A DNA stretch of 64,000 nucleotides from Miltoncostaea oceani (GCF_018141545.1 NZ_CP064356.1:62001-126000); one strand, 5' to 3'. Positions 9,235 through 18,663 are shown, numbered from the stretch's first letter. Notes: generated by a model not told the origin, from the sequence alone. Numbers and translations: made by a program.

Positions 9235-11381
9235 CTCGGGCCCTCCAGCACCCAGGGGGCCATCTGGACGCTCGCGACGGCGGTGTCGGGGACGGTCGTG
9301 CGCACGACGGTCGTCCCGGCGGGCAGGTCGAGGTCGACCGTGACCTCGCCCCGCGTCCGCACCGGCACCACCCGCGGAGCGGCGTCGCCGGCGGCCACGG
9401 TGAGGTCCACGGGGGCGCCGGTCGGGGCCGCCTCGAACCGCACCCGGTACGTCCCCGCCACGGGGACGCGCACGCTGACCTCGCCGGGCCCGACGAGGGT
9501 GCGCCAGTTCACGAGGCGACCCCCGCCGAACTCGAGCCGCTGGGGCGTGAACCCCTGCGCCGTGAAGTACACCTGCCCGGCCGATGGCGCGGCGTCGACG
9601 CGCCAGACCTCGGACCCGTCGGCGAACCGCTCCGCCAGGGTGAAGCCGGCGGGCATCCGCCGTGGCAGGCGCATCTGGAGTGCGTCGTAGGCCCACCGGT
9701 TCAGCACGACGTACCGCACGCCCGCGCCGGCGAGGATCGCGGGGGTCTCCCGCGGCCGTGGGTCGAGGATCGTGCGGGTGAACTCGCCGCCGGGGTCCCC
9801 GGGGCCGTGCACCGCGTTCACGATCGGGTGGTGGTGGACCGTCCAGCCGAACATGTAGTACCGCCAGACGTTGGTGTTCCCGACCTCGGGGTACTCCATC
9901 ACGGCGCCGCCGGGGTGGTCGGCGAGCCAGCGCCACGTGGCCTGCTCCTCCGCGGGCCGCTCGCCCAGCAGGGTCGGCTGCGTGGTCGGCAGGGGGAGCC
10001 CCATCCCGAGCTCGGCGCCGGAGAGGACGATGGCGCCCGCGACGAGGGCGTTGCGGCCGACGACCGACATCCGGGCGCCCAGCAGGTGCAGGCCGAGGGC
10101 GCCGAGGGCGCACAGGCCGACCATGGCGGCGATCACGAAGCGGCCGGGGGCGCGGATGAAGTCGAACACCTCGTAGAGGCCGCGTGACGGGAAGGTCACC
10201 TGGGAGCCCCACAGGTCGTAGGGACTGCGGAGGCTGACGGCGACGAGCGCGAGCACCATCGGCGCGCCGATCGCGAGGAGGGCCGCCTGGCGCGGCGGCA
10301 GCGACCGCCGCAACGCGACGCCGGTCGCGACGCCGGCGACGGCGAGGATCGCCGTCACCCAGCCGACGAACGCGAGGCGCTCGCCGCCGACCGACCCGAT
10401 CGCGTACCACTCGCCGCCGACGATGCCCGTGAGGAACGCGCTGGTGTTGGGGGGCAGCCAGAAGTCCGAGAGCTCGGCCCCGAGCAGCGCGAGGTCGGAC
10501 GGCGACCGCGCCAGGGAGCCCGTCGCCCCGCCGCTGTTGATCGCCGCGACGATGGCGAGGGGGGCGGCGACGAAGGCGACGATCGCGGCGCCGATGCCCG
10601 CGAGACGGCGGACCGCGGGCATCCAGCCGTCGCGCGTGCCGTGCAGGACGAACGCGACCGCCAGGCCGACGGCGGCCATCACGATCGCCATCGCCCCGAT
10701 GTAGGGGAACGTCAGCCAGCAGAGGGCGACGGCGACGACGACGGCCGCGCCGGTGAGCGGGCGGGGGCGCACCGCCCACGCGACGAGGGCCATCAGCACC
10801 AGCGGGAGCGCCTGGTACTGGACCAGCGTCAGGAACGCCGTCGCGGCGAACAGGTGGTACGGGAAGGCGACGAAGACGAGACCCGCCCAGGCGGCGGGGC
10901 CGCGGCCGAGGCCCGCCCAGCGCACCAGCAGGTACATCGCGGCACCCGACAGGGCGAGGCCCGCGAGCGTGACGACGTTGTAGGCCACGATCGGGCCCGC
11001 GACCTTCGTGATCAGGACCGCGGGCAGCAGGGTCCCGAGCAGCGTCAGGTTCGCCGCGGCGGACGCCGGGCGCCCGTACGGCACCGCGACGTCCTCCTGC
11101 ACGTAGTCGCGGATGACGGGGATGCCGTGCTCCGCGGCGTACCGGAAGTCGAACAGGTAGCCGAGCTGGTCGTTGCCGGGGAAGGGCGCCGTGATCAGCG
11201 TCCCGAAGTCGCGGGCGAGCGGCCAGGTGATGACGACGGCGAGCAGCCCGAAGGCGATGAGGACGACGGCGCCCTCGATCGCGACGGCGGCCACGCGCGC
11301 GCGGTCCGCGGACGTGACGACGGCGCGGGGCGACCGCGCCCTCCACCGGGAGCGGGTGGGCACGGAGGCAGGACGGCTCAC
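9231..11381 (-). CDS. Large multi-pass membrane protein, glycosyltransferase-like with C-terminal periplasmic domain
   Basis: About 716 residues. Roughly residues 30-470 contain a dozen hydrophobic helices with a first-loop acidic segment (APFPGNDQLGYLFDF), consistent with a GT-C type or YfhO-like membrane glycosyltransferase. The last 200 or so residues are beta-rich and predicted outside the membrane (from GGAVMEYPEVGNTNVW to the end). The start is set at the second GTG (11381, MSRPASVPTRS) because it lies 7 nt after a TACAGT -10 box, while the GTG at 11390 overlaps that box. It is the first gene of the minus-strand operon running to 1. Function within the glycan pathway is inferred from context. 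Confidence 0.65.
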   Translation of the reverse strand: MSRPASVPTRSRWRARSPRAVVTSADRARVAAVAIEGAVVLIAFGLLAVVITWPLARDFGTLITAPFPGNDQLGYLFDFRYAAEHGIPVIRDYVQEDVAVPYGRPASAAANLTLLGTLLPAVLITKVAGPIVAYNVVTLAGLALSGAAMYLLVRWAGLGRGPAAWAGLVFVAFPYHLFAATAFLTLVQYQALPLVLMALVAWAVRPRPLTGAAVVVAVALCWLTFPYIGAMAIVMAAVGLAVAFVLHGTRDGWMPAVRRLAGIGAAIVAFVAAPLAIVAAINSGGATGSLARSPSDLALLGAELSDFWLPPNTSAFLTGIVGGEWYAIGSVGGERLAFVGWVTAILAVAGVATGVALRRSLPPRQAALLAIGAPMVLALVAVSLRSPYDLWGSQVTFPSRGLYEVFDFIRAPGRFVIAAMVGLCALGALGLHLLGARMSVVGRNALVAGAIVLSGAELGMGLPLPTTQPTLLGERPAEEQATWRWLADHPGGAVMEYPEVGNTNVWRYYMFGWTVHHHPIVNAVHGPGDPGGEFTRTILDPRPRETPAILAGAGVRYVVLNRWAYDALQMRLPRRMPAGFTLAERFADGSEVWRVDAAPSAGQVYFTAQGFTPQRLEFGGGRLVNWRTLVGPGEVSVRVPVAGTYRVRFEAAPTGAPVDLTVAAGDAAPRVVPVRTRGEVTVDLDLPAGTTVVRTTVPDTAVASVQMAPWVLEGPR

Positions 11382-11388
11382 CGGGGCC

Positions 11389-11394
11389 ACTGTA
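11389..11394 (-). promoter_or_regulatory. -10 box TACAGT, leaderless start of the glycan operon
   Basis: TACAGT on the minus strand is followed by 7 nt and GTG at 11381. It sets the start of the membrane protein gene and is the probable promoter of the long minus-strand operon. It is divergent from the TAGCCT box at 11452. Confidence 0.55.
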
Positions 11395-11451
11395 TCCGAC
11401 GTCCCCGGCGCCCGATCGCGGCGGCCGCCGGGCCCCGGGATCGCGCTCCAC

Positions 11452-11457
11452 TAGCCT
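11452..11457 (+). promoter_or_regulatory. -10 box TAGCCT ahead of a leaderless mini-ORF
   Basis: TAGCCT is followed by 8 nt and an ATG at 11466. That ATG opens a four-residue ORF, not the flippase itself, so transcription probably starts at or next to the mini-ORF. Confidence 0.5.
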
Positions 11458-11465
11458 TCCGACCC

Positions 11466-11480
11466 ATGGTGACCCCGTGA
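11466..11480 (+). CDS. Leaderless mini-ORF (4 residues) coupled to the flippase gene
   Basis: The frame reads Met-Val-Thr-Pro and stops. Its TGA overlaps the GTG start of the flippase gene (GTGA at 11477-11480). The ATG sits 8 nt after a TAGCCT box, so ribosomes could load on a leaderless ATG and reinitiate at the flippase start. This is an inference from spacing; the peptide itself is unlikely to have a function. Confidence 0.35.
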   Translation: MVTP

Positions 11481-12757
11481 GGATGCGCCCCCGCGGAGGC
11501 CACGCCGTCGGCTCCGGGCTGCAGGTCGCGGTCGGCCTCGGGCTGTGGAACCTCGGCAACTACGCGTTCTTCCTGATCGCCGGCCGCGTCCTCGGGCCGG
11601 CCGACTACGGCCTGGTCGCGGCGATCCTCTCCGGCGTGCTCGTGATCCAGACGCCGTTCACGAGCCTGCAGACCGCGCTCGCCCGCGTCGTCAGCTCCAC
11701 GCCCCCCGCCCGCGGGGCGGCCCTGTACCGGGCGGCGCTGCGGACGGCGTTGCGCTGGACCCCGGCGGGCGCGGCGGTCGCGGCCCTCGCGGTGATCGCT
11801 GCGGGGGCCGTGCGCGACGACGTCCCGGTCGGGCCGCTGCTCGCGGCGATCGTCGTCCTGCTGCCCGTCGCCGTCTTCCCGCTGGTGCTCGGGCAGCTCC
11901 AGGGGGAGCGCCGGTTCGGGCGCTACGCCCTGACGATGGCCGCGTTCGGCCTGCCCCGGCCGGTGATGCTGCTGGCGCTCGTCGGCGGCGGTCTCGGCAT
12001 CTACGCGGCGCTGCTCGGCACCGCGGCGACGACGATCCTGGCCGCCGTCGTCGGGGTGCTCTTCACCGCCGACCGCCTGCGGGCGACGGCCGCGGGGCCG
12101 CCCGACCCGGCGCTCGTCCGCGCGATGGGCGCCTCGCTGCTGCCGCTGCTCGTCGGCGTCACGGCGGTGGCCGTGATGTCGAACCTCGACGTGATCGCCG
12201 CCAAGCTCGCCCTCGACCCGGTCGACGCCGGCCTGTTCGCGTCGGCGGCCGTCCTCGCGAAGACGGTCTTCCTGGTGCCGCAGGCGATCACGATCGTGCT
12301 GCTCCCGCGCGTCGCCCACCGCCACGCGACCGGCCTCCCCACCGAGGCCCTCCTCGCGGTCTCCCTCGGCGCGACCCTGGTCCTCGGCGGGCTCTGCACC
12401 CTCGCGGCCCTCGTCCTGGCCGACCCGATCATGACCATCACCTTCGGCGAGGAGTTCGCCGACGGCGCGTCGATCCTGCCCGAGCTGACGGGGGCGATGA
12501 CCCTGATCGGCGCGGCGCTGACCCTGCTCTACCACCAGGTCGCGCTCGGCAGCTACCGCGTCGCCTGGCTCCTGGCGGGCGCGGCGGGGGCGCTCGCGGT
12601 CGGCCTCGCGCTGGTGCACGACACCGCCGGGCACATCATCGCGGTCGACGCCGTCGTGGCGACGGCCGCGCTGCTCGCCCACGACCCCGTCTGCGGGCGC
12701 TCGGGCGACACGATCGTCGGCGGCACGCGCGCGCTGCTGCGCACCCGGGCCGCCTGA
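11477..12757 (+). CDS. Polysaccharide flippase (Wzx-like, MATE/MVF superfamily)
   Basis: A 426-residue membrane protein with about twelve to fourteen hydrophobic helices and almost no soluble domain. It begins with the fold's usual entry, LQVAVGLGLWNLGNYAFFLIAGRVLGPADYGLVAAI. The family flips undecaprenyl-linked oligosaccharide units across the cytoplasmic membrane. Start is GTG 11477 (an ATG in frame follows at 11483). It is the only plus-strand gene between two minus-strand operons, and ends 2 bp before the convergent GT2 gene. Its presence next to an ABC exporter suggests two glycan export routes at this locus. Confidence 0.82.
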   Translation: MRMRPRGGHAVGSGLQVAVGLGLWNLGNYAFFLIAGRVLGPADYGLVAAILSGVLVIQTPFTSLQTALARVVSSTPPARGAALYRAALRTALRWTPAGAAVAALAVIAAGAVRDDVPVGPLLAAIVVLLPVAVFPLVLGQLQGERRFGRYALTMAAFGLPRPVMLLALVGGGLGIYAALLGTAATTILAAVVGVLFTADRLRATAAGPPDPALVRAMGASLLPLLVGVTAVAVMSNLDVIAAKLALDPVDAGLFASAAVLAKTVFLVPQAITIVLLPRVAHRHATGLPTEALLAVSLGATLVLGGLCTLAALVLADPIMTITFGEEFADGASILPELTGAMTLIGAALTLLYHQVALGSYRVAWLLAGAAGALAVGLALVHDTAGHIIAVDAVVATAALLAHDPVCGRSGDTIVGGTRALLRTRAA

Positions 12758-12759
12758 GC

Positions 12760-13551
12760 TCAGTCCCGGCCGTCCTCCGGCGCCACCGCCGCGGCCTCCC
12801 GCGCCGCCGCCTCGTCGACGCGCCGGTGGTAGTCGCCCCGCGACAGCCAGCGCTCGAGGAAGCAGTAGAGGACGATGAACGCGTACCGCGAGCCCATCTC
12901 CTGGATCTGGAACTTCGACGTGCCGTGCGCCCGGTTCGTCCACGAGTTGGGCACGACCGCGAAGCTGTAGCCGCGCACCACGGCCTTCAGGGGGATCTCG
13001 ACCGTGAGGTTGAAGTGGTGCGACAGGAGGGGGGAGACGCCCTCGATGACCTCGCGCCGGTAGAGCTTGAACGCGTTCGTCATGTCGTCGTACCGCAGCC
13101 CGAACAGCACCCGGATGCCGGTGTTCGCGACGCGGTTCAGCAGCAGCTTCAGGCGGGGGTAGTCGTGCACCTCGCCGCCCGGCGCGAACCGCGACCCGAA
13201 GACGCAGTCCGTGCCGCGGACCTCCATGGTGCGGATGAACATGACGAGGTCCTCGGGCGAGTCCGAGGCGTCGGCCATGTAGATCGCGACGGCGTCACCG
13301 CGGAACGCCTCGAGGCCCCGCCGGACCGCCATCCCGAACCCGCCGGAGGCGTGGTTCTGCACCATCCGGACCTCGGCGATGCGCTCCGCGAGGCCGGTCA
13401 CCACGGCGGCGGTGCGGTCGCTGGAGTGGTCGTCGACGACCACGATCTCGTGGTCGATGCCAGCCGCGGCGAGGGTGTCGTGGAGGGCGGTGACCGTCGG
13501 CGTGATGCCGTCGGCCTCGTTGTGCGCGGGGATGACGACGGAGACGAGCAT
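12760..13551 (-). CDS. GT2-family glycosyltransferase (DPM1-like)
   Basis: A 263-residue GT-A enzyme: VVIPAHNEADGI at the N-terminus, VVVDDHSSDRTAAVV for nucleotide binding, and YMADASDSPEDL carrying the metal-binding acidic cluster. It resembles polyprenyl-phosphate mannose/glucose synthases but has no C-terminal membrane helices. The ATG overlaps the stop of the epimerase gene (TGATG), so it is the last gene of a three-gene operon of two epimerases and one transferase. It probably adds the sugar those epimerases make. Confidence 0.8.
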   Translation of the reverse strand: MLVSVVIPAHNEADGITPTVTALHDTLAAAGIDHEIVVVDDHSSDRTAAVVTGLAERIAEVRMVQNHASGGFGMAVRRGLEAFRGDAVAIYMADASDSPEDLVMFIRTMEVRGTDCVFGSRFAPGGEVHDYPRLKLLLNRVANTGIRVLFGLRYDDMTNAFKLYRREVIEGVSPLLSHHFNLTVEIPLKAVVRGYSFAVVPNSWTNRAHGTSKFQIQEMGSRYAFIVLYCFLERWLSRGDYHRRVDEAAAREAAAVAPEDGRD

Positions 13552-14621
13552 CAGGCGGTCGCGAAGCGCTCGGAGGCGGCGTCGATGATCTCGTCGAGCA
13601 TCTCCCGCAGCCCGTAGGAGTACTCCCACTCCGGGTGGTCCTGCTGGAAGCGGCGGACGTCGCTGATCCACCAGATGTGGTCGCCCGACCGGTTCTCGTC
13701 GCTGAGGGTGTAGTCGATGGAGCGGCCCGTCATCTCCTCGATGAGGGTGATCGCCTCCAGCACCGAGCAGTTCGAGTGGCGGGATCCGCCGATGTTGTAG
13801 ACGGCGCCCGGCCGCGGGTTGCGGTGGTAGGCCCAGAGGGCGGTGACCAGGTCGTGCGAGTGGATGTTGTCGCGGACCTGCTTTCCCTTGTAGCCGAAGA
13901 TCGTGTACGGCGTGCCGGTCACCGCGCACCGCACGAGGTAGGCGAGGAACCCGTGGAGCTGGGCGCCGGAGTGCTGGGGTCCGGTGAGGCACCCGCCGCG
14001 GAAGGCGGCGGTGTTCATCCCGAAGTAGCGGCCGTACTCCTGGGTCATGACGTCGGCGGCGACCTTGCTCGCCCCGAAGAGGCTGTGCTTCGACTGGTCG
14101 ATGCGGAGCGTCTCGTCGAACCCGTGCTCGGCGTACGGGTGGGAGGGGTCGAGCTCCCACCGCGTCTCGGTCTCCACCAGCGGCAGGTCGTTCGGGGCGT
14201 CCCCGTAGACCTTGTTGGTCGAGAGGAGCGTGAAGGTCGCCTCCGGGCAGTGCTGCCGGGTGGCCTCCAGCATGTTCACGGTGCCCGTCGCGTTGACGTG
14301 GAAGTCGGTGAGCGGCTCACGGGCGGCCCAGTCGTGGCTCGGCTGGGCGGCGCAGTGCACCACCAGCTCGATCGCCGTCCCGTAGCGCGCGAACAGATCG
14401 GCGATGGCGACGGGGTCGCGGACGTCGATGTCGGCCGTCGTGAAGCGCGGGAGCGCCTCGGTGAGGCGGTCGCGGTTCCACCGCGTCGAGGCCTCGGCGC
14501 CGAAGAAGTAGGCGCGCATGTCGTTGTCGACGCCGACGACGTCCATCCCCTGCTCGTGGAGGAAGCCGACGGCCTCGCTCCCGATCAGCCCCGCGGATCC
14601 GGTCACGATCGCTACCGACAT
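13551..14621 (-). CDS. NAD-dependent sugar epimerase, CDP-paratose 2-epimerase-like (Phe at catalytic Tyr position)
   Basis: A 356-residue extended short-chain dehydrogenase. It has the NAD loop [14 protein letters not shown], the STNKVYGD and ETETRWE stretches shared with TyvE-type epimerases, and [16 protein letters not shown]. The usual Tyr-x3-Lys is Phe-x3-Lys (LFGASK, near residue 182). This looks like a subfamily trait, not a random change, because the surrounding sequence is intact. Substrate is a nucleotide sugar, not identifiable here. A good ribosome site (AGAGGAG) lies 4 nt before the ATG, and the gene follows the second epimerase by 22 nt. Confidence 0.78.
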   Translation of the reverse strand: MSVAIVTGSAGLIGSEAVGFLHEQGMDVVGVDNDMRAYFFGAEASTRWNRDRLTEALPRFTTADIDVRDPVAIADLFARYGTAIELVVHCAAQPSHDWAAREPLTDFHVNATGTVNMLEATRQHCPEATFTLLSTNKVYGDAPNDLPLVETETRWELDPSHPYAEHGFDETLRIDQSKHSLFGASKVAADVMTQEYGRYFGMNTAAFRGGCLTGPQHSGAQLHGFLAYLVRCAVTGTPYTIFGYKGKQVRDNIHSHDLVTALWAYHRNPRPGAVYNIGGSRHSNCSVLEAITLIEEMTGRSIDYTLSDENRSGDHIWWISDVRRFQQDHPEWEYSYGLREMLDEIIDAASERFATA

Positions 14622-14625
14622 GTGT

Positions 14626-14632
14626 CTCCTCT
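14626..14632 (-). promoter_or_regulatory. Ribosome binding site AGAGGAG
   Basis: AGAGGAG, then ACAC, then the ATG at 14621. It is one of the few strong Shine-Dalgarno sequences in the window and confirms the epimerase start. Confidence 0.6.
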
Positions 14633-14643
14633 GCTCGCGTGCG

Positions 14644-15708
14644 TCAGGTGAAGACCGGCCGCAGCGAGTCCTCGTTCTCGCGTACCCAGTCGACGATCTC
14701 CGCCATCATGTCGCGCGGCGTCCACGACGGGCTCCAGCCGAGCTCCCGGGTCGCGCGGGAATGATCCGAGATGTAGACCGGGATGTCGACCGGCGAGGTC
14801 CGCGCCTCGTGGGACATCGTCACCTCCGCCCCGGACACGTCGCGGCAGATGTCGGTCAGCTCCCGCAGCGACACCGACCCGGTGCGCCCGCCGCCGGCGT
14901 TGAACACCCGCCCGCTGATGCGGTCGATGTCCGCCAGCTCGCGCCGCATGAGGTCGAAGAGGTCGTCGGGGTGGAGCAGGTCCCGCACCTGGCGGCCCTG
15001 CCCGTCGAAGCCGATGTAGCGGAGCGGCAGCCCGTAGACGTGGTTCGCCGCCCACATCGCGAACACGCCCTGCTCCGACTTGCCGAACTGCCCGGCGCCG
15101 GTGATGACGCCGCAGCGGGTGATGACCGCGGGCAGACCGTACGAGTCGGCGTACTCCTGCACGATCAGCTCCGACGCCAGCTTGCTGGACCCGTAGAACG
15201 ACCGCGCCGTGTCGGTCGGGAAGTCCTCGGAGATCCCGAGGGGCCCGGCGCCCGGCACCGCCTGGTCGGCGGCGAGCTCGTAGCGGCTGTCGGTCTCGAC
15301 GAGCGCGAGGTCGCGCAACGGGTGCATCGAGTAGACGCGGCTCGTCGAGAGGAAGAGGAACGCCCCGGCGCGGCCGCGCGACCAGTCGAGCAGGTTGATC
15401 GTGCCGAGCAGGTTCGTCTCGAGCACGTAGGCGGGCGAGCCGTCCAGGCCGGCGAGCACCGACGCCTCGGCGGAGGCGTCGACGACCACGTCGACGGGTC
15501 CCTCCACCTGGTCGAGGTCGGACCGCACCCGCACGTCGCCGTGCACGAAGCGCACGCCGCCGCCGGCGAGCCGCCCCAGGTTGGTCTCCGACCCGCGGCG
15601 TCGCAGGTTGTCGAAGGCCACGACCTCGGCGCCCGGGTTCTCGCGGGCGAACGCGAGCGCGATGCGGGATCCGACGAAGCCGGCCCCACCGGTCACGAGG
15701 ACCCTCAC
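14644..15708 (-). CDS. NAD-dependent sugar epimerase/dehydratase, CDP-paratose 2-epimerase-like
   Basis: A 354-residue extended SDR enzyme with NAD loop [14 protein letters not shown], the dinucleotide acid [16 protein letters not shown], and an intact Tyr-x3-Lys (FYGSSK). The opening [16 protein letters not shown] closely follows TyvE-like epimerases. It and its downstream neighbour are diverged relatives and are likely to act in sequence, or as a heteromer, on one nucleotide sugar. GTG start. A TATAGT box about 90 nt upstream is the probable operon promoter. Confidence 0.78.
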   Translation of the reverse strand: MRVLVTGGAGFVGSRIALAFARENPGAEVVAFDNLRRRGSETNLGRLAGGGVRFVHGDVRVRSDLDQVEGPVDVVVDASAEASVLAGLDGSPAYVLETNLLGTINLLDWSRGRAGAFLFLSTSRVYSMHPLRDLALVETDSRYELAADQAVPGAGPLGISEDFPTDTARSFYGSSKLASELIVQEYADSYGLPAVITRCGVITGAGQFGKSEQGVFAMWAANHVYGLPLRYIGFDGQGRQVRDLLHPDDLFDLMRRELADIDRISGRVFNAGGGRTGSVSLRELTDICRDVSGAEVTMSHEARTSPVDIPVYISDHSRATRELGWSPSWTPRDMMAEIVDWVRENEDSLRPVFT

Positions 15709-15777
15709 TGCCGTCCGTCCTCGGAGGGCCCATCGGGGGCCTTTGGGCGTGGGATCGGCATCGTGGGAGCGGTCCGC

Positions 15778-15807
15778 GTCCGCATGCGGACCGCGTGACT
15801 ATACCGT
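15778..15807. promoter_or_regulatory. Divergent promoters with shared bases and a 14-bp palindrome
   Basis: Back-to-back -10 boxes share two bases: TATAGT on the minus strand (15803-15798) for the epimerase operon and TACCGT on the plus strand (15802-15807), 7 nt before the GTG at 15815. A perfect 14-bp palindrome GTCCGCATGCGGAC at 15778-15791 sits where a regulator of both directions could bind. Its half-site GTCCGCA recurs at 33076-33092. Confidence 0.5.
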
Positions 15808-15814
15808 TCGGCCC

Positions 15815-17725
15815 GTGACGGCCCTCGCGACGAGCATCCGCGCCCGCCTCGCCCCGCCGGGCGGGTCGCGCGAGCCGGACGCCTGGACGCGGTGGTGGCC
15901 GCTCCTCGCCGCCGTGGTGATCGCGTTCGTCACGTGGCCCGTCGGGTCCCTCACGCCGGCGAACGGCCTCGACCCGTCGTGGCGCATCGCGCTGCACATG
16001 GCGGTCGCCCGGGGCGTGGACTTCGGCGACATCGCGTTCACCTACGGCCCGCTCGGCTTCCTGGAGGCCCCCGTCAACGCGGAGGCGCACACGCTGGTGC
16101 CGGCGCTCGCGTGGATCGGCCTGCTGCAGGTGGGCCTCGCCTACCTCGTGATCGTCTGCGCCCGGCGCACGCTCACCTGGCCCGTGGCCGTGCTGCTCGC
16201 GTTCGCCTGCTGCCGCCTGCTCGACGAGGGGCGCGAGGTGCTCCCGCTCGTCGCCTTCCTCTGGGCGGCGTACGTCGTGCAGTGGGGGGTGCCGGCCCGC
16301 CTCGGGCGGGTGCTGCTGCCGGTCAGCGGGGTCGTCTGCGGCGCGGGGATCCTGATCAAGATCAACGAGGGCGTCGTCGCCCTCGCGCTCTGCGCGGTCG
16401 CCGCGTGGTGGCTCGGTCCGGGCCGCTGGCGGGCGCTGGGGATCCTCGCCGGTTCGGCCGCCGCCGCGGTCGTGGTGCTGTGGACGGCGTTCGGCAACGG
16501 CGTCACCGGGTTGCCGGGGTGGGTCGTCGCGAGCGTCCGGATCGCCGCCGGGTACTCGGCGGGCCTCCCGTACGAGGCCCCCGGGCGCGGCTGGGAGTAC
16601 GCCCTGTTCGTCGCCCTTGTGGCGGCGATCGCCTGGTTCGCCTGGCTCTCGGGGGAGGGCCTCGGGCGGGGGCGGCGGATCGCCGTCGGGCTGCTCGGCG
16701 CGATCCTGGTGTTCTCGCTCTTCAAGCACGGCTTCGTGCGGCACGACCTCGGCCACTCCGCCTCGACGTTCACGGCGCTCATCGCCGGCGCCGCCGCCAT
16801 CCGGTGGACGCGGCCCTCCGGGCGCCTGGCGGGGGCGGCGGTGTGCGCGGCGACGGTGGTCGCCTCGCTCGCCGTGCTCGGCGCGACCGGCGTCCCGTCG
16901 GCGCTGCGGCTGCTCGACCCCCGCCCCAACATCGAGACGGCCTGGGACCACGCGGCGCTCGCCGCGAAACCCGGCGTGCGGGCCCGCCACCGGGAGGACG
17001 CCGCCGCCGACCTCCGTGCCCTCCACGCCATCCCGCAACCGGTGATCGACGCCCTGCGCGGCCACCCGGTCCACGTCGACCCGTACGAGACCTCGATCAT
17101 CTGGGCGTACGACCTCGACTGGCGGCCCGCGCCCGTCTTCCAGGACTACTCGATCTACACGAACGCCCTCGACCGCGGCAACGCGGACATGCTCGCGTCC
17201 GCGGACGCACCGGACCGGATCCTGCGGCACGGCGGCCCCCGCATCGACGGCCACTCACCGGAGGGCGAGGGCCCCGAGCAGCTGCGGTCGATGATCTGCG
17301 GCTACGTCCAGGACGTCGCGGTGCCCGGCTGGCAGGTGCTGCGACGCGTGCCGTGGCGGTGCGGCCCGGAGCGTCCGCTCGCGTCGGTCGAGGCGGTCGC
17401 GGGCGCGACGGTCGCGATCCCGCCCGCCCCCGGCCCCGACGAGATGGTCATGGCGCGGCTCGACATCCCCGTGTCGCTGCGGCAGCGGCTGCGCACCGCC
17501 CTCTACAAGCCGCACGACCTGCCGGAGGTGCTCCTCAACGAGGGGTACGCGTACCGGGTGCCGACCGACGTCGCCCGCGGCCCCCTGCTGATGCGGGCCC
17601 CGGCGAGCGTCGGCTGGCAGGACTACGCACCGGGCTTCTCCTTCGACCGGCTGCGCGTCTCCTACACGGCGTCGCCGTTGCGGATCGACTTCGTCGCGAT
17701 GCGCGTCTCGCCCGCGGCGGGCTGA
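15815..17725 (+). CDS. Large membrane protein of unknown function in the glycan locus
   Basis: A 636-residue protein. Residues about 25-390 contain ten or more hydrophobic helices with an early extracytoplasmic loop (GSLTPANGLDPSWRIALHMA), and a soluble C-terminal part of about 240 residues follows. The Asp in the first loop, and the setting, would fit a membrane glycosyltransferase of the GT-C type, but no family motif is decisive. The GTG start lies 7 nt after TACCGT, indicating a leaderless mRNA. The 3' end overlaps the convergent GT2 gene by 64 bases. Confidence 0.6.
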   Translation: MTALATSIRARLAPPGGSREPDAWTRWWPLLAAVVIAFVTWPVGSLTPANGLDPSWRIALHMAVARGVDFGDIAFTYGPLGFLEAPVNAEAHTLVPALAWIGLLQVGLAYLVIVCARRTLTWPVAVLLAFACCRLLDEGREVLPLVAFLWAAYVVQWGVPARLGRVLLPVSGVVCGAGILIKINEGVVALALCAVAAWWLGPGRWRALGILAGSAAAAVVVLWTAFGNGVTGLPGWVVASVRIAAGYSAGLPYEAPGRGWEYALFVALVAAIAWFAWLSGEGLGRGRRIAVGLLGAILVFSLFKHGFVRHDLGHSASTFTALIAGAAAIRWTRPSGRLAGAAVCAATVVASLAVLGATGVPSALRLLDPRPNIETAWDHAALAAKPGVRARHREDAAADLRALHAIPQPVIDALRGHPVHVDPYETSIIWAYDLDWRPAPVFQDYSIYTNALDRGNADMLASADAPDRILRHGGPRIDGHSPEGEGPEQLRSMICGYVQDVAVPGWQVLRRVPWRCGPERPLASVEAVAGATVAIPPAPGPDEMVMARLDIPVSLRQRLRTALYKPHDLPEVLLNEGYAYRVPTDVARGPLLMRAPASVGWQDYAPGFSFDRLRVSYTASPLRIDFVAMRVSPAAG

Positions 17726-18663
17726 TCGGGGACCTCCCCGTCGCGCCACGTGTCGGCCACGATGAAGTTGGGGCGCGCGCGGACCTCGTCGTAGACCTTG
17801 CCGACGTACTCGCCGACGATCCCGAGCGTCACGAGCTGGACGCCGCTCATCAGCAGGACGACGGTCATGAGGGACACCCAGCCGGGGGGCGACTGGTCGG
17901 CGAGCAGCCCGCCGATCACGACCCAGAGGGCGCCGATGATCGAGATGAACGCGGCGACGAACCCGAGCAGCGTGACGAGGCGCAGCGGCAGCTTCGAGAA
18001 CGACACGATCGCGTTGATCGCCCCGGACGTGCGGCGCGTGAACGAGTACTTCGTCTCGCCCGCGAACCGCGGGTTGCGCTCGACCTCGACGGCCACCTGG
18101 GTGAACCCCGAGAAGGCGCGGAGGCCCGGGAAGTAGCGGTTGATCTCGCGCATCCCGTTGACGGCGTCCGTCGCGCGGCGGCTCATGAGGCAGAAGGGGC
18201 CGGCGTCGCGCGGCAGGTCGATGCTCATCATCCGGCGGGCGGCGCGGTAGAAGCCGGAGAACAGGAGCCGCTGGACGGGCCCCTCCTTGCGGTCGCGCCG
18301 GACCGCGTAGGCGACGTCGGCGCCGTTCTCCCACTCGCGGATCAGGCGCGGCAGCGCGTCGGGGGAGTCCTGCAGGTCGGCGTCCATGACGATGACCGCG
18401 TCGCCGCGGGCGGCGCGGATGCCCGCCTCGATGGCGGCCTCGTGACCGAAGTTGCGCGAGAGGCGCATGCCGACGACCCGGCGGTCGCGCGCGACGAGCT
18501 CGCGGATGAGCCGCGTCGAGTCGTCCCACGACCCGTCGTCGACCAGCAGCAGCTCCAGGTCGTGCGGGACGTCGGCGAAGACCTGGTCGACCTGCGCGTG
18601 CAGCGCGGCGAGGGTCTCCTGCTCGTTGTAGACCGGGACGACGACCGAGATCAGGGACGGCAC
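17662..18663 (-). CDS. Polyprenyl-phosphate glycosyltransferase, GT2 family (GtrB/DPM1-like)
   Basis: A 333-residue enzyme with a GT-A domain (VVVPVYNEQETL, LLVDDGSWDDS, IVMDADLQDSPDALP) followed by two C-terminal membrane helices (about residues 233-290). This is the layout of GtrB-type enzymes that load a sugar onto undecaprenyl phosphate for use by GT-C transferases outside the membrane. That fits the several membrane glycosyltransferase-like proteins nearby. GTG start. A TAGGCT box lies 33 nt upstream and an AAAGG ribosome site precedes the start. Confidence 0.85.
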   Translation of the reverse strand: MPSLISVVVPVYNEQETLAALHAQVDQVFADVPHDLELLLVDDGSWDDSTRLIRELVARDRRVVGMRLSRNFGHEAAIEAGIRAARGDAVIVMDADLQDSPDALPRLIREWENGADVAYAVRRDRKEGPVQRLLFSGFYRAARRMMSIDLPRDAGPFCLMSRRATDAVNGMREINRYFPGLRAFSGFTQVAVEVERNPRFAGETKYSFTRRTSGAINAIVSFSKLPLRLVTLLGFVAAFISIIGALWVVIGGLLADQSPPGWVSLMTVVLLMSGVQLVTLGIVGEYVGKVYDEVRARPNFIVADTWRDGEVPDQPAAGETRIATKSIRNGDAV

